The translations under genes and the position numbers were made by a program. Below the pieces are notes generated by a model that was given only the letters and a program-made list of their open reading frames with translations, had not been told where the DNA came from and did no database searches. From NCBI RefSeq assembly GCF_030930995.1, contig NZ_CP133217.1, positions 2,222,001-2,286,000 of the forward strand: a stretch of DNA of 64,000 bases, in the 5' to 3' direction. Numbering within the stretch: the stretch's first letter is position 1; every line of letters starts with the position of its first letter. This DNA comes from Thiothrix subterranea (GTDB taxonomy: Bacteria; Pseudomonadota; Gammaproteobacteria; Thiotrichales; Thiotrichaceae). This document shows positions 54,753-63,213 of this stretch, in pieces.

Positions 54753-55841
54753 ATGACAGACATGACCCGTGACCAAGTTGAAACGCTACTGAAAGGCATC
54801 AAAGACCGTTATTTGGAGCAGGACATCGTATCCCTGCATCAAGTAAAAGACATCCGTGTGGAAGGCGGCAACGTAGCCGTCAGCGTGGTGCAAGGCTATC
54901 CGGCGGGCAACTATCGGGATGAATTGGCAGCAGAAATCAAAGCCGCCTTAGCCGCCGCTGGCGCAACCAACACAGACGTCAGCGTCACCACCCAAGTGGC
55001 AGCACACGCCGTGCAGAAAAGCGTCAAGCGTAAAGACGGCATCAAAAACATTATCGCGGTCGCTTCCGGCAAAGGTGGCGTCGGCAAATCCACCACCGCC
55101 GTCAACCTAGCACTCGCCCTGAAAGCCGACGGCGCAACAGTCGGCATGTTGGACGCGGACATTTACGGCCCCAGCCAGCCGCGCATGTTGGGCATCAGTG
55201 GTCAACCCGAATCCAGCGATGGCAAAAGCCTAGAGCCAATGCAAAACCACGGCATCAAAGCCATGTCGATTGGTTTTCTGATCGAAGAAGACACCCCGAT
55301 GATCTGGCGTGGCCCGATGGTCACACAAGCACTGGAACAATTGCTGGGTGACACCAACTGGGGCGATCTGGATTATTTGGTCATCGACCTGCCACCCGGC
55401 ACGGGCGACATTCAATTGACGCTTTCCCAGAAAATCCCCGTGTCTGGCGCAATCATCGTCACCACCCCACAAGACATTGCCTTGCTGGATGCGCGTAAAG
55501 GTCTGAAAATGTTTGAAAAAGTCGAAGTGCCTATCTTGGGTATCGTCGAAAACATGAGTATGCACATTTGCAGCAACTGCGGCACAGTCGAACACATCTT
55601 CGGCGAAGGCGGCGGTCAACGCATGGCAGAGCAATACGGCGTGAACTACCTCGGTGGTCTGCCACTCGACATCAAAATCCGCGAACAAGTCGACAACGGC
55701 AACCCGACCGTGGTGTCTGACCCGGATGGCGCGGTCACGCAAATCTACAAAGAGATTTCCCGCAAAGCCTCGTCACGTTTGGCACAAAAAGCCAAAGACT
55801 ACAGCACCAAGTTCCCGACCATTAAGATCATGAACGTTTAA
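54753..55841 (+). CDS. apbC: Mrp/ApbC-type iron-sulfur carrier ATPase
   Basis: P-loop NTPase of the Mrp/NBP35 family that carries 4Fe-4S clusters to target proteins. An N-terminal MIP18-like domain (about 1-85) is followed by the deviant Walker A GKGGVGKST and DADIYGPSQPRMLG. CSNCG supplies the bridging cysteines (MSMHICSNCGTVEHIFG). The start ATG 54753 has GAGGAAAA upstream, giving 362 aa. Between the integrase remnant and this gene, 54473-54752 holds no gene that I can see. A family A repeat follows its stop. Confidence 0.94.
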   Translation: MTDMTRDQVETLLKGIKDRYLEQDIVSLHQVKDIRVEGGNVAVSVVQGYPAGNYRDELAAEIKAALAAAGATNTDVSVTTQVAAHAVQKSVKRKDGIKNIIAVASGKGGVGKSTTAVNLALALKADGATVGMLDADIYGPSQPRMLGISGQPESSDGKSLEPMQNHGIKAMSIGFLIEEDTPMIWRGPMVTQALEQLLGDTNWGDLDYLVIDLPPGTGDIQLTLSQKIPVSGAIIVTTPQDIALLDARKGLKMFEKVEVPILGIVENMSMHICSNCGTVEHIFGEGGGQRMAEQYGVNYLGGLPLDIKIREQVDNGNPTVVSDPDGAVTQIYKEISRKASSRLAQKAKDYSTKFPTIKIMNV

Positions 55842-55842
55842 T

Positions 55843-55888
55843 ACCCCTCACCCCCCAGCCCCCTCTCCCTCAAGGGGCGAGGGGGCTT
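55843..55888. repeat. Single family A palindromic repeat after apbC
   Basis: CCCCTCACCCCCCAGCCCCC is followed by CCCTCAAGGGGCGAGGG, the same unit as after lpdA. It sits 2 bp past the stop of apbC and may serve as a terminator. Confidence 0.8.
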
Positions 55889-55966
55889 CGTAATCCATTA
55901 CTTGCGTCCTTCGGTATACCCCCCTATGCTTTGCCCCCATTAGTGCCGCCAGCATAAAGGATACCC

Positions 55967-58204
55967 ATGAACTACGAAGGCATCGAAACCCTCCCGCTAC
56001 AGGAATACACCGAGAAAGCCTATCTCGACTATTCCATGTACGTTATTCTTGATCGCGCTTTGCCGCATCTCGGCGACGGCTTAAAGCCCGTGCAACGCCG
56101 TATTGTCTACGCCATGTCAGAGTTAGGGTTGACGGCAGCTTCCAAACACAAAAAATCCGCGCGTACTGTCGGTGACGTATTGGGTAAATTTCACCCGCAC
56201 GGTGACTCGGCGTGTTACGAAGCAATGGTGTTAATGGCGCAACCGTTTTCCTACCGCTACACATTGGTGGATGGGCAAGGCAACTGGGGTTCGCAAGATG
56301 ACCCGAAATCGTTCGCGGCGATGCGTTACACCGAATCGCGTTTGACCGCTTACGCCAAAGTATTGCTGCAAGAGTTGGGGCAGGGCACGGCGCAATGGCA
56401 ACCCAATTTCGATGGGTCATTGGAAGAGCCAACCATTTTGCCCGCACGTTTGCCGAATATTTTGCTCAACGGTGGCAGCGGCATTGCGGTGGGGATGGCG
56501 ACCGATATTCCGCCGCATAACTTGCGTGAAGTGGTAAATGCTTGCCTGCATTTGCTGGATCACCCCAATGCGACCTTGCAGGATCTGCATCAGCACATTC
56601 CCGCGCCGGATTTTCCTACCGAAGCTGAAATCATTACGCCAGCAGCAGATTTCCTCGCGCTTTACGAAAAAGGCAATGGCACGTTTAGAATGCGGGCGCG
56701 TTACGAAATCGAAGATGGCGACATTATTATTACCGCCTTGCCGTATCAGGTGTCGGGCAGCAAGATTCTGGAGCAAATTGCCGCGCAAATGCAGGCGAAA
56801 AAACTGCCGTTGGTAGAGGATTTGCGCGATGAATCCGACCACGAACAGCCAGTACGCTTGGTGATTGTGCCGCGTTCCAACCGCGTGGATGTGGACATGC
56901 TGATGTCGCATTTGTTCGCCAGCACCGACTTGGAGCGCAGTTACCGCGTCAATATGAATATGATCGGTCTGAATGGTCGCCCGCAAGTCAAAAACTTGCT
57001 GCATATTTTGACCGAATGGCTGACCTTCCGGCGGCAAACGGTGACGCGCCGCTTGCAATGGCGGTTGGATAAAGTCGAAAAACGCCTGCATTTATTGGCA
57101 GGTTTGCTGGTGGCATTTCTCAATATTGATGAAGTGATCCACATTATCCGTACCGAAGACGAGCCGAAAGCGGTGTTGATGCGCCGCTTCGAGTTAACCG
57201 AGATTCAGGCGGATTACATCCTCGATACCAAATTGCGCCAATTGGCACGTTTGGAAGAAATGAAGATTCGCGGCGAATTGGACGAATTGGAAAAAGAAAA
57301 AGAAGCGCTGCTGGCATTGCTGGGTTCGGATACTAAATTGACCAGTTTGATCCGCAAAGAGCTGAAAGAAGACGCGAAGTTGTACGGTGATGCACGGCGT
57401 TCGCCCTTGCAAGAACGCGCAGCGGCACAAGTATTGGACGAAACCGCGTTAACGCCATCCGAGCCGGTGACAGTGGTGGTGTCGAAAATGGGCTGGATTC
57501 GTTCGGCGAAAGGGCATGATATTGACCCTGCATCACTGAGTTACAAGCAGGGCGATGAATTCCTCACTTCGGTGCGCGGGCGTTCCAGTCAGCAAGTGGT
57601 ACTGCTGGATAGCACTGGGCGCACGTATTCTTTGCCTGCGAATGCCTTGCCATCGGCACGCGGGCAAGGTGAGCCTTTGACGGGTAAGTTAGCTCCACCG
57701 GCAGGCGCGAAGTTTCAATACGCACTGATGAGCAAAGACAGCGATCAGTATTTGCTGCATTCGGCGGAAGGCTACGGTTTCTTGTGTGCCTTTGGCGAGA
57801 TGCAAAGTCGGGTGAAGGCGGGCAAAGTGACGCTGACGGTGGGCGATGGTGTGGCGATTTTGTCGCCGTTGTTGGTGACGGATGTGGCTACCGATTCGTT
57901 GGTGTTGGTGTCATCGTCAGGTTATGTACTGGTGATAGGCTTGCAAGATGTGCCGCAGCTTTCCAAGGGTAAGGGCAATAAATTGATCAGCCTGAAAAAA
58001 GGCGGGTTGGGCATTGCCGATGAAACCGTGCAGTTTGCGGTGATTTTGCCTGCGAATGCAGCGTTGCTGATTCGTGCGGGTAAGCAGTTCAAAACGATTA
58101 AAGGTGCGGAACTGGATGAATACCGCAGTGAACGTGCGAAACGCGGCAAATTGCTTCCGAAAGGCTACCAAAATGTCACTGGTCTGGAAATAAGCGTCAA
58201 TTAG
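55967..58204 (+). CDS. parC: DNA topoisomerase IV subunit A
   Basis: A 745-aa type IIA topoisomerase subunit that decatenates chromosomes. Active-site Tyr121 is in [10 protein letters not shown]. The quinolone region [12 protein letters not shown] keeps Ser81 and Glu85 (E. coli Ser80 and Glu84), the susceptible form. The start [30 protein letters not shown] and the length favour ParC over GyrA, and the C-terminal domain lacks a GyrA box. AAAGGA lies before the ATG. parE is not adjacent. Confidence 0.96.
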   Translation: MNYEGIETLPLQEYTEKAYLDYSMYVILDRALPHLGDGLKPVQRRIVYAMSELGLTAASKHKKSARTVGDVLGKFHPHGDSACYEAMVLMAQPFSYRYTLVDGQGNWGSQDDPKSFAAMRYTESRLTAYAKVLLQELGQGTAQWQPNFDGSLEEPTILPARLPNILLNGGSGIAVGMATDIPPHNLREVVNACLHLLDHPNATLQDLHQHIPAPDFPTEAEIITPAADFLALYEKGNGTFRMRARYEIEDGDIIITALPYQVSGSKILEQIAAQMQAKKLPLVEDLRDESDHEQPVRLVIVPRSNRVDVDMLMSHLFASTDLERSYRVNMNMIGLNGRPQVKNLLHILTEWLTFRRQTVTRRLQWRLDKVEKRLHLLAGLLVAFLNIDEVIHIIRTEDEPKAVLMRRFELTEIQADYILDTKLRQLARLEEMKIRGELDELEKEKEALLALLGSDTKLTSLIRKELKEDAKLYGDARRSPLQERAAAQVLDETALTPSEPVTVVVSKMGWIRSAKGHDIDPASLSYKQGDEFLTSVRGRSSQQVVLLDSTGRTYSLPANALPSARGQGEPLTGKLAPPAGAKFQYALMSKDSDQYLLHSAEGYGFLCAFGEMQSRVKAGKVTLTVGDGVAILSPLLVTDVATDSLVLVSSSGYVLVIGLQDVPQLSKGKGNKLISLKKGGLGIADETVQFAVILPANAALLIRAGKQFKTIKGAELDEYRSERAKRGKLLPKGYQNVTGLEISVN

Positions 58205-58213
58205 TAAGGAAAA

Positions 58214-58242
58214 CTTGAATCCAGCCCCGCGTGACCTAATAT
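58214..58242 (+). promoter_or_regulatory. Possible sigma-32-type promoter of htpX
   Basis: CTTGAA (58214-58219) and CCTAATAT (58235-58242) are 15 bp apart, near the heat-shock consensus CTTGAA-N13-15-CCCCATNT (six of eight in the -10). It is 36 bp before the ATG of htpX, a gene under heat-shock or envelope-stress control in E. coli. Confidence 0.4.
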
Positions 58243-58277
58243 CCATGACATAACATCTAACCTAGAGGTCGAAAGAC

Positions 58278-59165
58278 ATGATGCGGATTATTTTACTGGC
58301 ACTGACCAACTTTGCGGTCATGGCTGTGTTATTTCTGTCGATGAATATTATCGGCAGGCTGTTCGGCATTAACATGAGTGCGGGCAGCATGAGCGGCATT
58401 ATGATAATGGCGGTCGTGATGGGTTTTGGCGGCTCATTTATCAGCTTGCTAATGTCCAAATGGATGGCAAAGCGCAGCATGGGTGTGCAAATCATTGAAA
58501 CCCCACAAACTGCGCAAGAGCGTTGGTTGGTGGAAACGGTGCGCCGCCAAGCCGAAAAGTCCGGTATTGGAATGCCTGAGGTTGGGATTTTCTATTCACC
58601 CGACCCGAATGCATTTGCAACAGGTGCAAGCCGTAACAATGCGTTGGTGGCAGTCAGCCAAGGCTTGTTAGACCACATGACGGCGGATGAAGTCGAAGCG
58701 GTATTGGGGCATGAAATTGGTCACGTTGCCAATGGCGACATGGTGACGCAAACCTTGCTGCAAGGCGTGTTGAACACCTTCGTGATTATTTTTGCGCGGT
58801 TGATTGGCATGATGGTCGATAACTTCTTCCGTGGTAACAATAGCGAAAACAGCGGGCCGGGCATTGGGTATTTTGTGGGTTCGTTCATTGCCGATATTCT
58901 GCTGGGATTCTTGGCAACCGCGATTGTGATGTGGTTTTCACGTTACCGTGAATTCAAAGCGGATATTGCCGGTGCGGATTTGGCAGGTCGTCAGAAAATG
59001 ATCAATGCACTGAAACGCTTGCAAAGCGCTCATGCGGTACACGATTTACCCGGTGGCATGGCAGCATTCGGGATTGCCGGTGGCTTGGGCGATGGTTTGA
59101 AGAAAATCTTCATGACCCACCCGCCGCTGGAAGACCGCATTGCCGCGCTGCAAAATATGCACTAA
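58278..59165 (+). CDS. htpX: Membrane zinc protease HtpX
   Basis: A 295-aa inner-membrane M48 metalloprotease for quality control of misfolded membrane proteins. Two N-terminal helices (about 5-28 and 38-60) precede the zinc motif HEIGH (145-149). A second pair of helices (about 163-210) is followed by the third zinc ligand in [19 protein letters not shown] lies upstream of the ATG. Confidence 0.96.
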   Translation: MMRIILLALTNFAVMAVLFLSMNIIGRLFGINMSAGSMSGIMIMAVVMGFGGSFISLLMSKWMAKRSMGVQIIETPQTAQERWLVETVRRQAEKSGIGMPEVGIFYSPDPNAFATGASRNNALVAVSQGLLDHMTADEVEAVLGHEIGHVANGDMVTQTLLQGVLNTFVIIFARLIGMMVDNFFRGNNSENSGPGIGYFVGSFIADILLGFLATAIVMWFSRYREFKADIAGADLAGRQKMINALKRLQSAHAVHDLPGGMAAFGIAGGLGDGLKKIFMTHPPLEDRIAALQNMH

Positions 59166-59208
59166 ACCTCTATAATCCCCGGTTTCATCCTGAATCGGGG
59201 ATTTCTCT

Positions 59209-60228
59209 GTGTACACACTCCTACGCGATCTGCTGTTTCTCTTTCCCGCTGAAACCTCACACCATCTGGCACTGGATTCCCTGAAACTGGCAGGCAAAAC
59301 CGGCGTATTGGGCAAACCGGCAGCGTTGCCGGGCAAGGCCGTCACGGTAATGGGCATTGAATTCCCCAATCCCGTAGGCTTAGCGGCAGGGCTGGACAAG
59401 AACGGCGAATACATCGACGCACTAGCGGCGTTGGGCTTTGGCTTTATTGAAATTGGCACGGTGACACCGCGCCCGCAACCCGGCAACCCTAAACCGCGTC
59501 TGTTTCGTTTGCCCAAAGCGCAAGCCATTATCAACCGCATGGGCTTCAATAATCACGGGATTGATTATTTGCTGGAGAATGTCTCCAAAGTGCATTACCC
59601 CGGCATTATTGGCATTAATATCGGTAAAAACTTCGATACACCGGTTGAGAAAGCGGCAGATGATTACCTAATCGGTTTGCGTAAAGCTTACCCTGTGGCG
59701 CATTACATCACGGTCAATATTTCTTCGCCGAATACGCCGGGGTTGCGCACTTTGCAATACGGGGATGAATTGAAGCGTTTGTTGGTCACGTTGCGGGAAG
59801 AGCAAAATCGACTTGTCCAGCAATATGGGCGTTACGTGCCGGTGGCGATTAAGGTTGCGCCGGATTTGAGCGATCTGGAAATCCGCGACATGGCGCAGGT
59901 GTTTTCCGAGGTGCAAATTGATGGCTTGATTGCGACCAATACGACCTTGGATAAATCAACGGTGCAAGGGTTGCCTCATGCCGATGAGCAAGGTGGATTG
60001 AGCGGTAAGCCGTTGACGCAGCATTCCACGGAAGTGATTCGGCAGTTCCGGGCGGATATGGATAGCCGGATTCCGATTATTGGGGTAGGGGGGATTTTGT
60101 CGGGGGCGGATGCGCAAGCGAAATTGGCAGCGGGTGCGAGTCTGGTGCAGGTTTACAGCGGGTTTATTTACCGAGGGGCTGGGTTGGTGCGTGAGTGTGT
60201 GGAGGCCACAAAAAGAAACCCCTCCTAG
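59209..60228 (+). CDS. pyrD: Dihydroorotate dehydrogenase (quinone), class 2
   Basis: Membrane-associated flavoenzyme of pyrimidine synthesis that reduces quinone. Class 2 features are the N-terminal extension (YTLLRDLLFLFPAETSHH) and NISSPNTPGLRTLQYG. FMN-binding segments are AGLDKNGEYIDALAALGFGFIEIGTVTP and GVGGILSGADA. The start is GTG 59209 after GGGGAT. The last codons (RNPS then TAG) are made by a palindromic repeat that begins at about 60215, so the repeat supplies the stop. Confidence 0.96.
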   Translation: MYTLLRDLLFLFPAETSHHLALDSLKLAGKTGVLGKPAALPGKAVTVMGIEFPNPVGLAAGLDKNGEYIDALAALGFGFIEIGTVTPRPQPGNPKPRLFRLPKAQAIINRMGFNNHGIDYLLENVSKVHYPGIIGINIGKNFDTPVEKAADDYLIGLRKAYPVAHYITVNISSPNTPGLRTLQYGDELKRLLVTLREEQNRLVQQYGRYVPVAIKVAPDLSDLEIRDMAQVFSEVQIDGLIATNTTLDKSTVQGLPHADEQGGLSGKPLTQHSTEVIRQFRADMDSRIPIIGVGGILSGADAQAKLAAGASLVQVYSGFIYRGAGLVRECVEATKRNPS

Positions 60229-60316
60229 CCTCCCCTTATCAAGGGAGGAACAAGAGGGGTATCTGTGTTTCTCCTACGCCCTTCCCTGATAAGGGGAGGG
60301 TTTGGGAGGGGTTTCT
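60215..60316. repeat. Inverted pair of palindromic repeats (family B) overlapping the pyrD end
   Basis: AAGAAACCCCTCCTAGCCTC (60215-60234) and the inverted GGGAGGGGTTTCTT (60304-60317) bound the pair. Inner units have CCTCCCCTTATCAAGGGAGG and CCCTTCCCTGATAAGGGG. It separates convergent pyrD and the Gly-rich protein gene and may terminate both. It shares its core with 12674-12693. Confidence 0.8.
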
Positions 60317-60322
60317 TCTTTC

Positions 60323-61132
60323 TTACTTAACAGCAGGAGCGGCTGGTGCAGCCGGTGCTGGTGCAGCAGGAGCAGCCGCTTCAACTTTGACTTCAGCAGC
60401 AGGAGCGGCTGGAGCAGCGTAAGTGCCTGTTGCTGGTGCAGCGGCTTTGTTGGCTTCAGTCATTTTCTGCTGTTGAGCAGCCATCGCTGCACGCTGTTCT
60501 TCGACTTTCTTGAAGAAAGCATCAGCTTGAGCGCGTTGCATTTCCATTTGCTTTTGGATTTGCTCGAAGCTAGGCGCTTGCATCGCGTAGCCAGGTGCCA
60601 TCATCATTGGGCTGTAACCGTAGCCAGGCATTTGCTGCATCATTTGACCTTGAGCAGGTGCTGCTGCTGTTGGCATTTGACCTTGAGCAGGCATTTGCTG
60701 CATAGCAGGTGCTTGTTGCATACCGTAGCCGCCCCAAGGGTTGCCGCCGTTAGCACCGTTAGCTGAAGTATTGCTGTAGCCGTACATATTGCTGTTGCCA
60801 TCGCCGTAACCGTAGCCACTGCCTTGTACATTGGTAGCGCCATCGCCACGGCCTTGACCGTAAGTGTCAGCAGCCAAGTCGGTTTTGCCTTTGCCTTTGA
60901 ACGTGATGCTGAAATCAACTTCACCGTCAGCATCGCCTTTGCCACGACCCCAGCCGTTTACGTCGCCAGCGCCAGTGCCGTAACCTTGGCCTTGACCGCT
61001 AGTGCTGCCTTGACCTTGGCCTTGGCCTTGGCCGACGCCGCTGCCATTGTCGAAGCCGTCGAAGAATTCAGCAGATGCAGCACCGGAAGCAGCCAGTAAT
61101 GCGATCATCAGTACGATTTTTGTATGTTTCAT
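60323..61132 (-). CDS. Secreted Gly/Gln/Ala-rich low-complexity protein (sulfur-globule-protein-like)
   Basis: A 269-aa exported protein. The signal peptide ends at ASA-EF (residue 21). A Gly-rich part follows (GQGQGQGQGS, GNGWGRGKGD-type repeats, GYGYGDGNSNMYGY, GGNPWGGYG), then a Met/Gln/Pro-rich segment with a helical stretch (FEQIQKQMEMQRAQADAFFKKVEEQRAAMAA) and an Ala/Pro tail. Gly-rich exported proteins of this kind coat periplasmic sulfur globules in sulfur oxidisers. The match is compositional, so the call is tentative. No sulfur-oxidation genes are adjacent. Confidence 0.55.
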   Translation of the reverse strand: MKHTKIVLMIALLAASGAASAEFFDGFDNGSGVGQGQGQGQGSTSGQGQGYGTGAGDVNGWGRGKGDADGEVDFSITFKGKGKTDLAADTYGQGRGDGATNVQGSGYGYGDGNSNMYGYSNTSANGANGGNPWGGYGMQQAPAMQQMPAQGQMPTAAAPAQGQMMQQMPGYGYSPMMMAPGYAMQAPSFEQIQKQMEMQRAQADAFFKKVEEQRAAMAAQQQKMTEANKAAAPATGTYAAPAAPAAEVKVEAAAPAAPAPAAPAAPAVK

Positions 61133-61315
61133 GGGATATACCTCTAGCGGAGAGTAATGCGCTCATCAGCGCGTAAAAAGGGTTTAATTAATATAAGCAA
61201 ATCATAATATTCTGATTGTGCTAATGCAATACCTGTTCGTGATATTTCTGTTTTTTCATGACGATTTGTTGATTTAAGTTAGAATACCAAGATTGCTTGA
61301 ACAATAGGTGAACAA

Positions 61316-61873
61316 ATGATTATCACATCTGCTGATGTTGCCCGTGCCATGGAAGACGCTGATTTATTGTATTCCGCTGAGGATATTGCTGCCATGTTGG
61401 ATAGGATGGCGACCGAAATTACTGAAAAACTGGCGGATAAAAACCCGCTGGTGTTGTGCGTGATGACGGGTGGCGTGATTTTGACGGGGCATTTGCTGAC
61501 GCGCTTGGCATTCCCTTTGGAACAGGATTATTTGCACGCCACGCGCTATCGTGGCAAAACCAGTGGCAGTAAAACGATTGCCTGGTTGCACAAGCCGGAT
61601 ACATCGTTAGCAGGGCGGAATGTTTTGTTACTCGATGATATTCTCGATGAAGGTTATACCTTGCGTGAAATTACGCGCTGGTGTTGGGAACAAGGCGCGG
61701 CAAGCGTGCATGTGGCGGTTTTGGCGGATAAGCAACACGAGCGTCGGGTTGAAGGTGTTCACCGCGATTTTTCGGCGTTGGAATTACCGGATCGTTACGT
61801 GTTCGGTTTCGGGATGGATTACAAGGAATATTGGCGTAACGCCAATGGTATTTACGCAGTAAAAGGGTTGTGA
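61316..61873 (+). CDS. hpt: Hypoxanthine-guanine phosphoribosyltransferase
   Basis: A 185-aa purine salvage enzyme that makes IMP or GMP from free base and PRPP. The PRPP motif is VLLLDDILDEGYTL, and YRGKTSGSKTIAW fits the flexible active-site loop; FGFGMDYKEYWRN near the C terminus is typical of the Hpt family. AGGTGA precedes the ATG. The next gene starts one base after its stop, pairing two purine salvage steps. Confidence 0.92.
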   Translation: MIITSADVARAMEDADLLYSAEDIAAMLDRMATEITEKLADKNPLVLCVMTGGVILTGHLLTRLAFPLEQDYLHATRYRGKTSGSKTIAWLHKPDTSLAGRNVLLLDDILDEGYTLREITRWCWEQGAASVHVAVLADKQHERRVEGVHRDFSALELPDRYVFGFGMDYKEYWRNANGIYAVKGL

Positions 61874-61874
61874 A

Positions 61875-62615
61875 ATGAGCGCGATTGAATTTGCAGTAAT
61901 CGGCGGCACTGGGCTGACCGAAATCGAAGGCTTGGAAGTGATTCACCGCGAAGTGGTGCATACGCCTTACGGTGAGCCGTCCGGCCCGGTGACGCATGGG
62001 ATGATCGCTGGTAAGCGCATTGTGTTTCTGGCGCGGCACGGTTATACCCACAATATCCCCCCGCATCGGGTGAATTACCGTGCGAATTTATGGGCGCTGA
62101 GAAGTTTGGGTGTTAAAAAAATCGTGGCGATTGCCGCCGTGGGCGGGATTACGCCGGAAATGCAGCCGATGCGTTTGGTGATTCCCGATCAGATTGTGGA
62201 TTATACCCATGGGCGGGCGCATACCTTTTTTGAAGACGGTTTGACCGATGTGACGCACATTGATTTTTCGTGGCCGTATTGTGCAGAAGTGCGCAATGCG
62301 TTGCTGGCAGCGGCTGAATGCGCGAAATTGGATGTGGTTCCGCGTGGCACGTATGCGGCTACCCAAGGCCCGCGTTTGGAAACGGCTGCTGAAATTACCC
62401 GTTTGGAACGCGACGGCTGCGATTTGGTGGGAATGACGGCGATGCCAGAAGCAGCGCTTGCTCGTGAGTTGGATCTTTGTTACGCGGCTTGTGCGGTGGT
62501 GGCGAACTGGGCAGCAGGCAAAGATAACGAAGAGATCACGATGGACGATATTCACCAGAATTTGGTGGTGGGCATGGCGAACGCACGGGCGTTATTGCGT
62601 GCCTTGGTGTGCTGA
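61875..62615 (+). CDS. S-methyl-5'-thioinosine phosphorylase (MTAP/PNP family)
   Basis: A 246-aa trimeric-PNP-type phosphorylase. Phosphate-binding GGTGL and RHG (LARHGYTHNIPPHRVNYRAN), the ribose/base segment AAVGGI, and GTYAATQGPRLETAAEI and MTAMPEAALARE are conserved. In Pseudomonas, close relatives prefer methylthioinosine over methylthioadenosine and feed hypoxanthine to Hpt. The upstream hpt gene supports that reading: this enzyme would release hypoxanthine and Hpt would recapture it. Methylthioadenosine as substrate remains possible. Confidence 0.85.
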   Translation: MSAIEFAVIGGTGLTEIEGLEVIHREVVHTPYGEPSGPVTHGMIAGKRIVFLARHGYTHNIPPHRVNYRANLWALRSLGVKKIVAIAAVGGITPEMQPMRLVIPDQIVDYTHGRAHTFFEDGLTDVTHIDFSWPYCAEVRNALLAAAECAKLDVVPRGTYAATQGPRLETAAEITRLERDGCDLVGMTAMPEAALARELDLCYAACAVVANWAAGKDNEEITMDDIHQNLVVGMANARALLRALVC

Positions 62616-62621
62616 TCAGCG

Positions 62622-63068
62622 TTGGATAATCAGCCGCCCTTGTATTTGCAGCCAGTGGTTTCACGGCGATTGGCTGTTTTTATTCTGGTAAGCCATGTGC
62701 TGGCGGCGCTCGTGGTGGGTTTTATGCCTGCATTACCGTGGTGGGGCAAAGGCTTGTTGCTGGTGTTGATCGCGGTGTCGTTGCGTTATTACTGGCGGCT
62801 GCATATTAGCCGGGTTGCGCCAAATGCGGTGCAGGAAGCGCGTTTTTATCAGGTGGATAATGCCTTGGTGCGTACTGCGGCGGCTGGATTTTTTGCGCGG
62901 TTGGATGACAGCAGCTTTTTGCATCCGTGGGGGTGTGTGCTGAATTGGCGGACGCTAAACGGCAAATTGTATTCGCTGATTGTCATGCCGGACAGTGTGC
63001 CGCCGGATGTTTTGCGGTGTGTGCGCGTGCGGGTGAAGTTCAGTCCGGCGGATGTCCCTGAAAAATAA
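62622..63068 (+). CDS. YgfX-like membrane protein
   Basis: A 148-aa protein with two adjacent N-terminal membrane helices (about 16-35 and 40-57) and a small soluble C-terminal domain (FLHPWGCVLNWRTLNGKLYSLIVMPDSVPPDVLRCVRVRVKF). This matches YgfX/CptA-type (DUF1434) proteins, in E. coli partner of SdhE. No sdhE is adjacent. The start is TTG 62622, only six bases after the previous stop, without a clear ribosome site, so it may be translated by coupling. Confidence 0.65.
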   Translation: MDNQPPLYLQPVVSRRLAVFILVSHVLAALVVGFMPALPWWGKGLLLVLIAVSLRYYWRLHISRVAPNAVQEARFYQVDNALVRTAAAGFFARLDDSSFLHPWGCVLNWRTLNGKLYSLIVMPDSVPPDVLRCVRVRVKFSPADVPEK

Positions 63069-63092
63069 AACCCTCCGGCGCAGGAGGGTTTT
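63067..63092. terminator. Rho-independent terminator
   Basis: AAAACCCTCC and GGAGGGTTTT pair perfectly around a six-base loop. It overlaps the TAA of the YgfX-like gene and ends the hpt operon. The A and T arms make it usable on both strands. Confidence 0.88.
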
Positions 63093-63213
63093 GAAGCATT
63101 AAGGGCTGTGAATTTTTATGATGACTATTTTTAGGGACTCTTGGGCTTAGTCAGTATGTATAACGATTAAGCGCAGGTTCGGTTGACACGTAATGAAAGT
63201 TTTTTGAATACCC

